Shown here one piece after another: positions 47,875 through 59,349 of a stretch of DNA of 64,000 bases. The stretch is from positions 3,844,001 through 3,908,000 of the forward strand of contig BTPP01000004.1 of the NCBI GenBank assembly GCA_037102815.1, in the 5' to 3' direction. Position numbers and translations under genes: made by a program. The notes under the pieces were generated by a model that was not told the origin of the DNA, did not search any database, and saw nothing but the letters and a program-made list of their open reading frames with translations. The first letter of the stretch is position 1, and the number at the start of each line of letters is the position of its first letter. This DNA is from Neurospora intermedia. Lineage: Eukaryota > Ascomycota > Sordariomycetes > Sordariales > Sordariaceae.

Positions 47875-48797
47875 TCAAGGGCCACCGATAGCAGTAGTGA
47901 TCGGACCCGTCTCAATGTAGACACCAGAAAAGTAGAAGTCCTCCGTCGTATCGCCATACCCGTTCCTAGGAAGCTCCAGGACGCCCAAGTGCCAGTCCGC
48001 ACCGTTAGACGAAGTTGAGACTGAAACCGGAGCGACGACTTGCTTCAGAGGCTCACCGCCCTCGGAGTGCCAGAAACCGACCTTGTTAGCGCTAAAGTCC
48101 TGTGTATAGTTGCAAAATAGACAAGTCAGTTTCTTTCTACTCCCATTACTAACATTCACGACGACGGACTTTCCCCGTTCAACCCAACCCAACCCAACCC
48201 AACCTAACAAATCGAGGGAAAAAAAAAAGGACTTACAATCTCATAAGCAACATTATGCCAAACCCCCGCCTTCCACTCCGTCTTCCACCCACTCCTCTGA
48301 TTCGTCATCCATTGCAAGTTGGGATTACTCGTCCCCGACTCGCCCGAAATCCATCCACTTTTCAACTCGGTAAAATGACTCTCAAAAAAACAAATCTGAT
48401 GTTCCCTATACACACTGGGCGCATTCTTGTCGCTCCTCATGATGCTGAAATGATAGTACACTTTCCCCCTGTTAATCGCTTCCTTGGTTTGCGGGATCAG
48501 TTCGATACGGCGCATGTTTTGCCCGTTCCAGTACGCCGTGCTGTCGAGCGTGAACCGGGCGCCCTGGCGGGAGCGCGTGTCGTTGGGGTTTTTGTAGCCT
48601 TCCGAGAGGGTTATGTACTTGTCGACGGGGGAGGAGCCGTGGATGTAGTATTGGTAAGGACCGACTTGGTTGGACCAGGACCACTTGTTGAGGTCCGAGG
48701 CAGAGGTGAAGTCATTGAAGCGGCCGTCCCAGAGAAGGGCGGCGTGGGTGGTGGAGAAAGCCGAAAGAACGGCGGCTAGGAGAGTGGTTGACTTCAT
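47875..48797 (-). CDS. Secreted glycoside hydrolase family 131 (beta-glucanase)
   Basis: Minus-strand exons 48797-48237 and 48099-47875 give 261 aa, as expected for GH131. The family cleaves beta-1,3/1,4-linked glucans outside the cell. A classical signal peptide (MKSTTLLAAVLSAFSTTHA) is followed directly by the domain (ALLWDGRFNDFTSASDLNKW, YYIHGSSPVDKYITLSEGY, TRSRQGARFTLDSTAYWNGQ, MRRIELIPQT, HFSIMRSD, ICFFESHFTELKSG) and ends LELPRNGYGDTTEDFYFSGV. The family's conserved Arg/Glu cluster lies in MRRIELIP. Intron 48236-48100 (137 nt) carries a short AACCC tandem. The start at 48797 was chosen because the signal peptide begins there; an upstream in-frame ATG would spoil it. No CBM1 or linker. 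It lies head-on next to a 55-G tract about 80 bp upstream and just downstream of a sugar symporter gene on the same strand. Confidence 0.92.
48179..48207. repeat. Short AACCC pentamer tandem in the GH131 intron
   Basis: About five CAACC/AACCC units on the plus strand, entirely inside the GH131 intron. Too short and of the wrong unit for a telomere relic. Confidence 0.8.
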
Positions 48798-48875
48798 TTC
48801 TTTTTCGTTTGGTTGAGATGGGGTTATGAAATGAAGGAGAGAACAGTGTCGAGGGGAAGGGGAGGTACACAATAT

Positions 48876-48930
<55 letters not shown>
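48876..48930. repeat. Poly-G homopolymer (G55) upstream of GH131
   Basis: Fifty-five uninterrupted G on the plus strand (C on the coding strand of the minus-strand GH131 gene), 78 bp upstream of its start codon, so in the promoter or 5' leader. Tract length this great may be affected by assembly or sequencing. Confidence 0.95.
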
Positions 48931-48931
<1 letters not shown>

Positions 48932-49785
48932 GAGAAAGAGCAATTCGAGTGTCTGTAGTATTTCGGACTCGTGTTCACAGATAGCCTAGGTCACATATGC
49001 ATATGGTAGTAATTAACTTGCATTTTCTCCAAAGCTGTATGTATCAAAGAGTAATATGGGAGAGGGAAGAACGTTCCGTTACTGGAGGATGAACAGATCA
49101 TGCACAGAGTTGGAGTGCAAATTGCGGACGGCAGCTTCCGATTTTCTATGTACGGGCGATACTGATCGGCTGGATCGATACCCTCGCAGTTTAGCCTGTA
49201 ATGATCTTTCCCCGGCATCAACCACATGGGGCTGACTATAGCCTATTGGAGGCTTCATGGAGATTCTCAGCCGTTGCGTGATTGACGACCTTGACTGCTT
49301 GATCAGATCCGGGTCAGGGTGTCAGAATGCATTGGACTGCTGTAGCTTTAGCAACCTCACGGCCTTTTACCTCGGAAAGCATGGCAAGTGTGATAGTTTC
49401 CTGTCTTAAACCTAGACCACTGTCTAAACTAAATTCTGATGAGGATTACTGTTCTGAAGATGTCACCCCAAGGATCCTGGAAGGAAAAATTCTTACCGAG
49501 ACACGACGATCGCGTTGTGTGGCCCAGCACGTTAAGATGAACAAAGTGCGCGGCGCTGATGAACCATTACCCAGGCTAGAAAACCAGAGATCCCAAACGA
49601 AACGATAAAAGAAACCCAACTCGCTGCATCTTCTCATAATTGCCCGCTCTTCCGAAGGTATGACTGCCCACAACTGTAGCGTATGGTACGTATCCAATGG
49701 TCTATACTCCTCGATGAGTTGACATAGAGTTGAGGTCAAGTTCGACCATACAGTGTTCCAAAGGTCGAACGTTTACGGCAGGTTT
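48931..49785. other. Intergenic between GH131 promoter and sugar symporter 3' end
   Basis: 855 bp that should contain the GH131 upstream control region and the 3' flank of the symporter. Only short open frames; no gene seen. Confidence 0.6.
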
Positions 49786-51930
49786 TTAGTACTCCATGCC
49801 CCCGAAGCTCTTGTTCCGGACAAGCGTTGCACGTTCGAGACTCGCTCGTGGAGGCTGATCGAAAGAGCGGCTTCGACTATGTACATTCGGTCTCGGAGCG
49901 GCATCTCCTTCCTCCACCGCACTGATTTCGTCATAGGTGACAGTAGGCTCGTCCCGAATGCGGTGAATGAAGAGGGCCGAGATCAAAACTGTGATACCAC
50001 CGAGAGCCAAGACAATGGCAATACTGTGGTCACCGGGCGTTCCTCGAGGTTTCTGAAAGAGGCGGAAAATGATGCTGCTTGCTACCGTAGCAATGATTTG
50101 CGGTGCAGCAATTGCCATGTTGTGAATACCGAGGATCACGCCTGCCTGATCCGCTGCTTCTTCATCATCTTTGCCCAGGTCGCTGTCCTGATTTCCATCG
50201 GACGAGTACCCATCCAGGTTGTCAAGGCGACTGGGTGAAAGGCGCTGTTGCTGCGACCGCCGTTCCTCGTCACGCTGAGATATTTCAGCGCTGATGATTG
50301 CCCAGGGCGCCCATAGTGTCAAAGCCCAGGTGATGCCGACGAGACCAATGAGAACAGTGGCTGCTGTAACGGTTCGTACGAATACGGTACAAAGCATACA
50401 GCCAGTGAATAGTATTTGCGAAAACATCCAGGCACGGCGAAGTGTGAATCCGGGGATGATCAGATGACGGGTCCATGACCTCTGTTCGGGCTCGTAATCC
50501 TTAATTACTACTGCAGGAGCCTCGCCAGGGGCAACGGCCGTAACCATCGATTGGTCGTAGGTTGGCGCGATGAAGAATGGCAGGAAGATGTTTGTGGCCA
50601 GACTTGTGATGGCAAAAATGAGCAAGGCAAAAGTGCCAACCTGTGTTGCCCTTTCATACAACTCGTCGAGCTCCTTGTCAGTCATATTCGGGTTTTCTTC
50701 GAGATATGGCTCGGCGTAAATCTCTCCAATGTAGGATGAAGTATAGAAGAGCATGGGGAAGAAACCGATCCAGGCACAGAACTGTACTTGGCAGACTTTC
50801 TTGGTTTGCGGCGGTAGGCGTTTGATCGATGTGAAAATCTTCTTGAAGAAGGCAACCACCCCAGGCTTATCCTTTGCTGGAGGTCCCTCGAGTCTTGGAT
50901 CCCTCTCCTTGATGAAGAGGCAAGTCATGAGAACGGTAGTACCGAGGGCAAGGCTGGCAATACCACAGAGTTCCTTGAACTGAGTATCCCCAAGCCACCA
51001 AAAGACTGGGGCAAGATTGGCGTATCCGGCGAGATAACCGCAAATATTGCCGATGCCTACGAACCTGCTGGCCATAGCATTTGCCATTTCTTCAAGACGT
51101 TAGTGATTGATGGCGTCGATGTACTGGGGCTTTATCGGAGGAGTACATACCTTGCTGGTGAGTGGGCGCACAGTCAACGATGAAGGCGCGAATCGCTGCT
51201 TGGACTGGAATTGACAGGTCAGCAGGGCACATAGACTCAGGTCGGGGATTGCGAGTGTCATACCAGTATTGATGGCGAAATCAAGGATATAGATCCAGAG
51301 CACGGCGGTACAAATGATGCACAACTTGACGCCTTCGGACTGAGGGTCGGCACCAAAGAGCCCGAGGATGCCAGTAACAATCTCTCGGGTCCAGGCAAGA
51401 AACATCAGCGAGAGAATCGTGGCGGCAGCACCTCCGAGCATGAAGGGCTTGCGCTTGCCCCAGCGGATGCGACAGTTGTCACTCATCATGCCGACGTATG
51501 GTTGCACCAAGGTTCCCGAGAGAGGACCAGCAATCCAAACCAAGGCCATCAAAGACTTGCTGATGCCGAGAGAGAGCAGATATGGAGATCCGTTGGACAT
51601 CTCAACCGACCAAGCAATCTGCAGGCCGCCGATGCTGACGGTCAAAAGGATCATATACCATACGCTCTTTGTGGTTTGGAACTCGTCGGCCGAGTCGGCA
51701 CCTTGATCGCTGGAGGAGCCATCCTGATTATCGACTGGAGAGAGCAGTGGCGACTGTTCGCCGACCAGGAATTGCTGATTTGTGTCTTCGCTCGCACCGT
51801 CGCGACGACCGGTACTGAGGCGTGATGCCGGCTCTTCGCGACGAGATTTGGGCTGTTCCGATTGTTGTTGATGGCCTTCGTTGCCTGCGGGGCGGGCCCG
51901 GTCTGGATGCTCTGCTAATGACGACGTCAT
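49786..51930 (-). CDS. GPH-family sugar/H+ symporter (sucrose / alpha-glucoside permease type)
   Basis: Minus-strand exons 51930-51264, 51204-51151 and 51089-49786 give 674 aa; introns 51263-51205 and 51150-51090 are GT-AG. The protein has about 12 membrane segments of the glycoside-pentoside-hexuronide type (relatives: plant SUT and S. pombe Sut1). Landmarks: SVWYMILLTVSIGGLQIAWS (TM1), the loop DNCRIRWGKRKPFM (the RxGRR/K-like sucrose-carrier signature), the join DFAINTVQAAIRAFIVDCAP across the first intron, PTHQQEMANAMASRFVGIGN across the second, and VCQVQFCAWIGFFPMLFYTS. It carries a ~90-residue hydrophilic N terminus, a charged loop (QRLSPSRLDNLDGYSSDG...) and a basic C-terminal tail (SRSRSFDQPPRASLERATL). 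The middle exon is only 54 nt. Likely imports sucrose, maltose or related disaccharides with protons at the plasma membrane; substrate not deducible. Adjacent GH131 suggests, but does not prove, a carbon-acquisition pairing. Confidence 0.92.
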
Positions 51931-53336
51931 GCGGAGATGTGGGCTATCGATGCGTTTGGGTGACCTGCGTCTCTCGATCGCGCGTAACGGATGCCTTTAT
52001 AACGGCTAGGGATAGAGTATTGACGAGTCCCTCTGCGCTGAGCTGCTGGGAAATAAAAACGGGTTTGTTGCGATGCGCAGTTGGGTCGGGATTGGGTTGT
52101 TGAGACGGGAGGGTTATGTAGGTCTGTAGGTAGAAGGAGAGAAGTTGCCCGGTGTGTTAGTGTTTGTTAGAGGAGGCAAGGAATAGGTGCCCTACCGCGG
52201 ATTACACCACCGAACGTGGTGGCCCAGTGCCGCCCAACGAGCGATTCGCCAGAGATATCGAAATGTCCTGCGTGTTGAGGCTAGTCTAGGTAGGTACTTA
52301 CTTGCTGCTGCTCCACCAAACAACATGCAGTTAGTCTTTCAAACAACGTCAAAGGCGAATCTAAGGTGCAAAGTGATCAAATTGGGCAAGAGCTGACCCG
52401 GATGTTATGTAATAAGCAAACGATCAGTTCCCAACATCACACAGCTTGGTGCTCAGGCGAGCTTGTCGCTTGTCCGTAATCGTCACGCGGGCAAGTCAAC
52501 GAATGCCACGAGACCGTCGTGATTCGATTGGATCGATTGCTGCGAATCTTCGACTTGCTGAATGAGGGTCAAATGAGGGGAGACAGACACAGGGCAAGTC
52601 GCAGACCCAGGGTCGGACAGGAGAAGCTTAAGGCACAGAAAGGGTCTACAAGATGGTCAAGAGAGTCTCTCTAAGGTCTAGACTATGAGACAGACGCACT
52701 AACAATTACAAGGCTGGGGGAGCACAGCCAAATCGAGCGATGAGACATTCATGCGAGATAGGTACCTACGTACACCCGGACCCACGTCACCCGGGCGCCC
52801 ATCACGGTCCAGTCAGCACTCGGCTGCTTGGCGATGAAGTCCGCAACAACAGCAGACATCGTTCACCAAAGTCGTCGTCGTATATGACCGTCCATACCAC
52901 AATCGTAACCCACAAAAGCAACGCCAGAAGCCCAATAGTATCGATTCAGATCAAGAGCTGGTTTGGATGTCTCCTGCTGCTCTTCGTCGTCCTCTGAATC
53001 CTACTACTTTCGGGTCATCGCGGGTTTAGATTCACAATGATCATACGTTTCTTCAAGAAAGCGTGCAAAGTTCATGATGGTACATAGCATCTTAACCGAC
53101 GTACTGGCAGCTTATGTTGCAACCGCTTGCGTGCCGTACATCGAATCAGCTTCTGTACGAGGAATAGGGTCCCAGAATCCTTGTATATGGGAAAATCGAC
53201 CTTCGGGCCATAAAAGGACAGCATCTGTCAAAGGTGACCAGTCTCTTCGTCAAGCTACCTTATCATTGTTGCCTTCCCTAGACGGCCTCAACTAGAACTT
53301 CGATCCGTCATCTTCCCCCCACCCCATATCGCAAGC
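51931..53336. other. Divergent promoter region between the symporter and the methyltransferase
   Basis: 1.4 kb shared upstream region; the two genes are transcribed away from each other. Only short open frames are present. No defined binding site could be assigned. Confidence 0.6.
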
Positions 53337-54470
53337 ATGGTCGCCAGTCCCAAAGCTAAGGAGGCAATGCCGGCTCCCGCCTCACGACCGGCGGCGGCAG
53401 GGGGGCCGCCAGTCCCGATCTCGGCTCCGCTCACTGCCGAAGCTGCAGGCAACTTGGGCATTCTGCCTGCTTCGCATTGGCAACAAGCACAGGGGGAAGA
53501 TGCCGCCGACGATACGGACGATACTGCCTCCACCATCGGCTCCCTTCTCTCCAGCACCGCTTCCCTCTCCCAGAGCATCTTTGAGTATCGTAAAATTCTT
53601 GGAAGAACTTATCACAGCAACGTTGGCAATGCTGAAGCATGGCAGCCCAATGACGCGCGTCATGCCGAAGCAATGGACATCTTCCATCACTTGAACACCC
53701 TCATCCTCTCCGGAAAGTTGTATACCGCCCCGCTTCCAAAGAAAATCCAGAAGGCCGTCGACATTGGAACTGGCACAGGCATTTGGGCCATCGACTTTGC
53801 CGATGAGTTCCCTGAAGCCGAAGTCATCGGCACTGACGTCTCGCCCATTCAGCCTACCTGGGTTCCACCCAATCTCAAGTTCGAAATCGATGACTTGAAC
53901 CTCGAATGGACCTGGCCCAGCAACACCTTCGACTACATCCATTCACGCAGTTTAATTGGTGTAGTCGAGGACTGGGAGGGGTTCTATCGCCAGGCTTTCC
54001 GTTGTTGCAAGCCGGGCGGTTATGTTGAGGATGTCAGCAACTCCGTCAAGGCTTTCAGTCTGGATGGAACTGTGAAGGAGGGCAGTGCACTTGACCAGTG
54101 GGGGAAGGTCTTCTTTGAGGGCGGAAACAAGTTTGGAAGGACCTTCAAGATTGTCGAGGATGACATCCACCGAAAGTATATGGAGAAGGCTGGCTTCGTT
54201 GATATTGTCATCAACGACATCCAGGTGCCTGTTGGCGCTTGGCCCAAAGACAAGACACAACAGGAATTGGGAATCTGGGCCAAGATGGCGCTGGAGTCGG
54301 ATCTTGAAGGATACGTCAATTACATCTGGGGCGTTGTGCTAGGCTGGACTCCTGAGGAAATCAGCACATATTGTGCCGCGTTCAGGAGAGAGCTGAAGAA
54401 TACCAGGATTCACGGCATGTACACGACTCGCGTCGCGTACGCACGCAAGCCAGAATCGTTTCAGCAATGA
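53337..54470 (+). CDS. LaeA-like SAM-dependent methyltransferase
   Basis: Single exon, 377 aa. A Pro/Ala-rich N terminus (1-40) and an acidic stretch (EDAADDTDD) precede a segment typical of fungal LaeA-like enzymes (FEYRKILGRTYHSN, NDARHAEAMDIFHHLN). The Rossmann-type methyltransferase core follows: motif I VDIGTGTGIWAIDFADEF (141-158), acidic strand-2 VIGTDVSP (163-170), LKFEIDDLNLEWTW, FDYIHSRSLIGVVEDW and post-motif CCKPGGYVED. The C-terminal part (ELKNTRIHGMYTTRVAYARK) matches the family end. Members include the secondary-metabolism regulator LaeA and many paralogues of unknown substrate; this looks like a paralogue, with no metabolite synthase gene in view. It ends only ~280 bp before an AT-rich degraded-repeat block, an environment often heterochromatic. 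Confidence 0.92.
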   Translation: MVASPKAKEAMPAPASRPAAAGGPPVPISAPLTAEAAGNLGILPASHWQQAQGEDAADDTDDTASTIGSLLSSTASLSQSIFEYRKILGRTYHSNVGNAEAWQPNDARHAEAMDIFHHLNTLILSGKLYTAPLPKKIQKAVDIGTGTGIWAIDFADEFPEAEVIGTDVSPIQPTWVPPNLKFEIDDLNLEWTWPSNTFDYIHSRSLIGVVEDWEGFYRQAFRCCKPGGYVEDVSNSVKAFSLDGTVKEGSALDQWGKVFFEGGNKFGRTFKIVEDDIHRKYMEKAGFVDIVINDIQVPVGAWPKDKTQQELGIWAKMALESDLEGYVNYIWGVVLGWTPEEISTYCAAFRRELKNTRIHGMYTTRVAYARKPESFQQ

Positions 54471-54776
54471 CCTTAATCAGCAGTCAGAGTAAGAGATGAC
54501 CTAGGCTTGATGTAGGCGTGCTTTGCGTTCAGTTCGTCTCGTCCATAGACGGCCAACTATGATCGAGCGAGAGAGCCAATGACCGCAGCAATATGTACCA
54601 GATCGACGCATGGTAATGAGCTGGTGTAACAAACAGGTAGTCAGTTTAAGAATCAATGTTTTATGTGCAAGCCGTCGTCAACTATACCACGTCTCGCTCA
54701 TTCGGACAGTGCGACGTCAAAGCGTGAAAGTAATGTCGTAAGAGGGAGGACTTAGCTGCGCAACCCCCTTGGACCG

Positions 54777-55008
54777 AACGGTAAAAATACCGTTATTTGC
54801 AGGGAGCCGTGAATTGACAGTTTATTTCATGCAAACGGTTTGGAATTCTCACGGTGTTGCATCGTAACGGTTCAATATTTTAACTATACAAATTTCTACC
54901 GGAAAGACATTTGCCCAACCGTTTTAATATAGGAACCGTTAAATCCTAATTAAATAACGCTTTGTAGATTATCAACCGTTAATAACTAGTATACATAGGA
55001 GGAACCGT
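54777..55008. repeat. Cluster of AACGGT/ACCGTT motifs at the left edge of the AT-rich block
   Basis: Exact AACGGT or ACCGTT at 54777, 54789, 54834, 54866, 54918, 54935, 54975 and (as ACCGT) 55004, in both orientations. Near matches continue to about 55140 (ACGG, GCGGTT, ACCGCC, CCCGTT). The first two form a 7-bp inverted repeat around AAAA (54777-54794). Such clusters are characteristic of subterminal repeats of DNA transposons. Confidence 0.75.
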
Positions 55009-56721
55009 ACATTAAAGGTTAATATATACGGCGGTTAAATATAGACTATAATTTAAGAAAGTAAACCGCCAAATTCCAGTTTATAATATTAACCATTAAC
55101 AATCTGACTAGTGATTTTCTAAGAACTGTAAGAAACCCGTTTATAGTAAGAGAATAGTAAAATTCCGGTAGGGGGTTAAAAACCCTAATAAAAAAGGTAG
55201 GTACGAAAGTACTCCTGCCCAATTTGAACTTAAAGGTATCGGCACTCTACATTAAATTCATTTCCACGAAGTTAATCAAATTTTTATATACACACAGAAT
55301 TATCGTAAATATTTTCTCCTTACATTTCGTAGTTAATCGAATTACCTCTCTATCTTTCGTCGTTTTCATTATTATCTATTAGTACCGCCGTCTTCCTTAA
55401 TATAGTATTTATAACACGCCCCTAAATTCGCCTATACGCCGCGCTATTAATTAATATATTATAAATATTATTACTATTATTATCCCTCTCTACCCCCTTT
55501 ATATTATTAATATATATTTAATTATCTTGTAGTCTAAATTCAAAGTTTAGGAAGAGATACTAATATAATAATAGCAATATAGCTGACTTTAACGACACTA
55601 CCGGCTCCGGCCCCAACGATAATACTTCCATTCCTCCGCCCGTCTAGATAATCCCGGGTGGCTTTATTATAAATTTCTATAATTAATATAATAAATATAT
55701 AAGAATTATAATATTAATAGTAAACGTTTAAACGACTATAACCCGTACGGAAATTAATACTTCCGCTACTAATTTGGGTATTTAAAAGAGAAAGAGAGTA
55801 CCTACCGAAGACGATGCCGAGATCGAGCGTAACAACTACTATAAGTATAAAGTTTATTGTAATGGCCTGCTTTTTTTATTCCTTTTTACTAGGAATATTC
55901 CTACTTTATTAATAGTATTTACCCTATAATATTTAAATATTAAATAACTAACTATATATATTTATAGTAAGAGGGAGCGTATAAAGGCTATTTATAGCCC
56001 GGACGTCGACCCTAATAATAGGGTTTATATTAATATATAGCAAAAGTTTAAAGACTATTAGAAGTACCGTAAGCGTAAGGTTATAAATGGTATGAAGGTA
56101 TGTTTTTTTTTATTTTTTTTTTTTTTGTCTTGTACTATATTAGTTGATATATTGGCTACTATTTATAATATATATAGGATATTATATTTAAGTATACTAA
56201 AAAGCCCGAGTTCGTTTCCCTCTTCGATTTTAATATAGAAATCCGGCCTAGTTGCTTTAAGACTATATATTATACTACTTAGTCCCCGGAAAATTTCTTT
56301 CTCGCCTAGCCTTAGCTTAAGGGAGCTATTAACTATAATAATTCCCAAAAGTTAGGAAAGTACTATATAGAATATAAGTATATTATTTATTATTATTTAG
56401 GTTAAATACTTATATATTTATAGGGATATTCAAAGGTTTGGCCGTTAAAATAATTACCTAGATCTACGAAAAGAAGAAAGATATTATTAATAGCGAAATC
56501 GATAATCCGGGTAGTAAAAAGAGGAAAGCGATATTGAATTTTTATAATACGGCGCTATATAAGCCCGAATTTAAGGATATTACTACCAATTGTTTTTATT
56601 TCTCCTACAATTTTCGCCGTAGCTAGAAGAGGGTTAAAAAGAATAAATAGCCCGCCTTGGATACTACTATAGGTATATTACTTAATAGTACCGTTATCTA
56701 TTTAATTATTTTCATTAATTG

Positions 56722-56756
<35 letters not shown>

Positions 56757-57294
56757 TTCGTTTCAAAATCGATGCTCCCCCCCCGCCGCCGCCCCCTCCC
56801 TATAGTAGTACGTCTAGTAGTACTTTTCGTACTACTTTTAATAGTACTTTTAATAGTATTAGTATTAGTAGTACCGGTAGTATCTAAGTATAGTACTAGA
56901 ATGAATATAATTGTAATTATATGAGAAGGTATTTCTTTTTTTTTTTTCTTTTTTTTTTTCTTTTTTTTTCTCCTTTTTTTTTCTCCTTTTTTTCTTATTT
57001 GTATTATTATTAAATTCAATCTTATTTCAATCGGCCAATACATATACAAACATATTATATTATATTTTGTAATTGGATTTAAAGTGAAATGAATTTTATA
57101 GTAGAAGTATATTTACCCCCTCCTTCTACTCCTTTTTCTCGACTTCTCTCCAATTAACTTCTCCCTAATTAATTTCTCCCTAATTAATTTTTCTTAAATA
57201 ATTATATCCTTCCTATAATTTAACTTCTTATATACTAATAGTAGTCCCGTAAGTCCTAAAAAACTAGAAGTCCCGATAAGAATCCTAATATTTA

Positions 57295-57545
57295 TATTAA
57301 ACTACTACTTGTAGGTAAATAGTATACAATCCGAATAAGGGGGGGTAGGAAGGCTAATCTATATACTACTAATATATCGAAATTTTAGCGAGGGGAACTT
57401 TCTATACTATCTTAATCCTATATTTTTATAAAATAAAATAGTAATAATAAGTCCTAAAATAAGACCTACTAGGAGTCCTAATTTATATTATCTTATACTA
57501 CTACCTATAGGTAAATAGTAACTATAATCCGAGTAAGGGAGGCTA
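57295..57545. repeat. Two diverged direct-repeat copies about 200 bp apart
   Basis: The stretch at about 57300-57342 (ACTACTACTTGTAGGTAAAT, then TCCGAATAAGGG) recurs at about 57500-57541 as ACTACTACCTATAGGTAAAT, then TCCGAGTAAGGG. The flanks also share short words (AGTCC, CCTAAT, TTATATTA). The differences include several transitions plus small length changes. Confidence 0.65.
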
Positions 57546-59349
57546 TAAGGCAAATTTCTATACAATTGTTCTATACTAGTTTGAGTATTAAAATTATATT
57601 ATTAAATTCTTTTTAAGGGTAATAGTATTATTAGTAATTGAAGTTAAAAGATAAATTTAGAAAAAAGGGGCCTAGCTTTAATACCTAACCGAATTTAATA
57701 TACTGCGACCGTTAGACCTACAACTACTTTTTTTTCGAACTATAATTATTAAACTCTTCCTTTAGTAACTTTTTTTTCTTTGCCTATATTACATTTAAAA
57801 AATCTAAAAATTTAGAAATATTAAGATTAATATTTAGTAATATCCTTTATACCTTTTTTTTTTTTATAGGAAATTGGGCGCGCGTATCGCTAAATCCGAC
57901 CTTTAATTGCCTACCTTATATATTAACTTTACCTAAATTTTACTACTAAATTTTATTTTTAACCGGCGGCTTTAAATAATACCCCGTACTATTTATTATA
58001 AAAGTAAAACTACCCTACTTTGTACTATAAATAAACGTATTAAAACCGTTACTAACTAACTTAAAACGAATTAATTAAATACTATAATCGTAAGCCCTAA
58101 CAACTAAAGCTAATAACTAATCGCGGGTCCTAATTAATTAGAACTTAGTTAAATAAATTTTACTTAAGAGAATTTAAAACGATTTCGATAAAACTAAAAC
58201 TTAGAAGATAATAATATAATATTCGACCCTATACCTAATATAGTAAACGATAATAGCGAGCTAGAATTTAATATAAGGGTAAATTAATATTTAGATATTA
58301 ATAATTTAATATTATACTTATATTAAACAAGACTTCGATAAGGTATAATTAGCTAGGATATTAATTAGCGGTGTCGATAAAGATATTAATATAAATAAAC
58401 CAAATTTCAACCCTCCTATACTAGAAGAGCTTCGAAACCTTACCGACTATTAATTCGAAGATAATATCGATAAATTCTAGGACTATTTAAATAAAGTAAA
58501 TAATTTCGATAATTTTAATAATATTAATAATAATAACGTCGAATAACTACCCTTACTACTTAGGATTTAAATTAATGCTACGCCGGAGAACCTATTTCCT
58601 AGTTCAAGTATTATTGAAATACTTTGCAAAACTTATTTATTTAACGACTTTAAATTAATATTTAGGTTCTATTATATTAAGTAGAATGTTTTATAAGAGT
58701 AATATAAAATATTTAAGGAAATTTTAACTTATCTTCCTAACCTAGAAGGTAAAATTATATCGTTTCCCTAAATAATTGATACCCTTAAACGCTATATTCG
58801 AGAAATAATACCGTTGGGGGAAATAAAATTAGTAATATTGGCCTTAAATCTAATTAAGGTTTTTAAAATTAAAAAAAACCGGGCTATTAAAATTAATAAA
58901 AGTAAGGCTAAATATCTTAAGTAAGATATATTCTTCTTAAATCCTATCGATTATATACGGTAATTTATAGTATTTCGAATTGCTAAGGATATATATACCG
59001 GTATAGTAAATCTAGTCGACTATCTTACTAAAGCGTACTATTTATTTTAGTAGGCCGGCTTAATTCGAATAATATTTAGCGATTTTACCCTTTATCCGGA
59101 TTCCTACAACTTCCGCAATAGTAAGACTCCGAACCCAATATTTCCTAACGATATTATCGATTTTAAATATACTTTTCTTAATTATTTTTATTAATATAAT
59201 AGAAATATTAATAATAAAAATAAGTATTATACCGGCTAAATTTTTAAAATTTAAGTAGATTAGTAGGAATTTTTAAGAGGGTTATATACTATAATACCTT
59301 CTAATAAAAATTTATTAGAGAATATTCTGGTTGTAATACGGTCCATTTC

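Noticed and set aside
56753-57049. 98-codon minus-strand frame in the AT-rich block
   Set aside because: Poly-Lys and Thr/Ile low complexity created by T-tracts and AT microsatellites.
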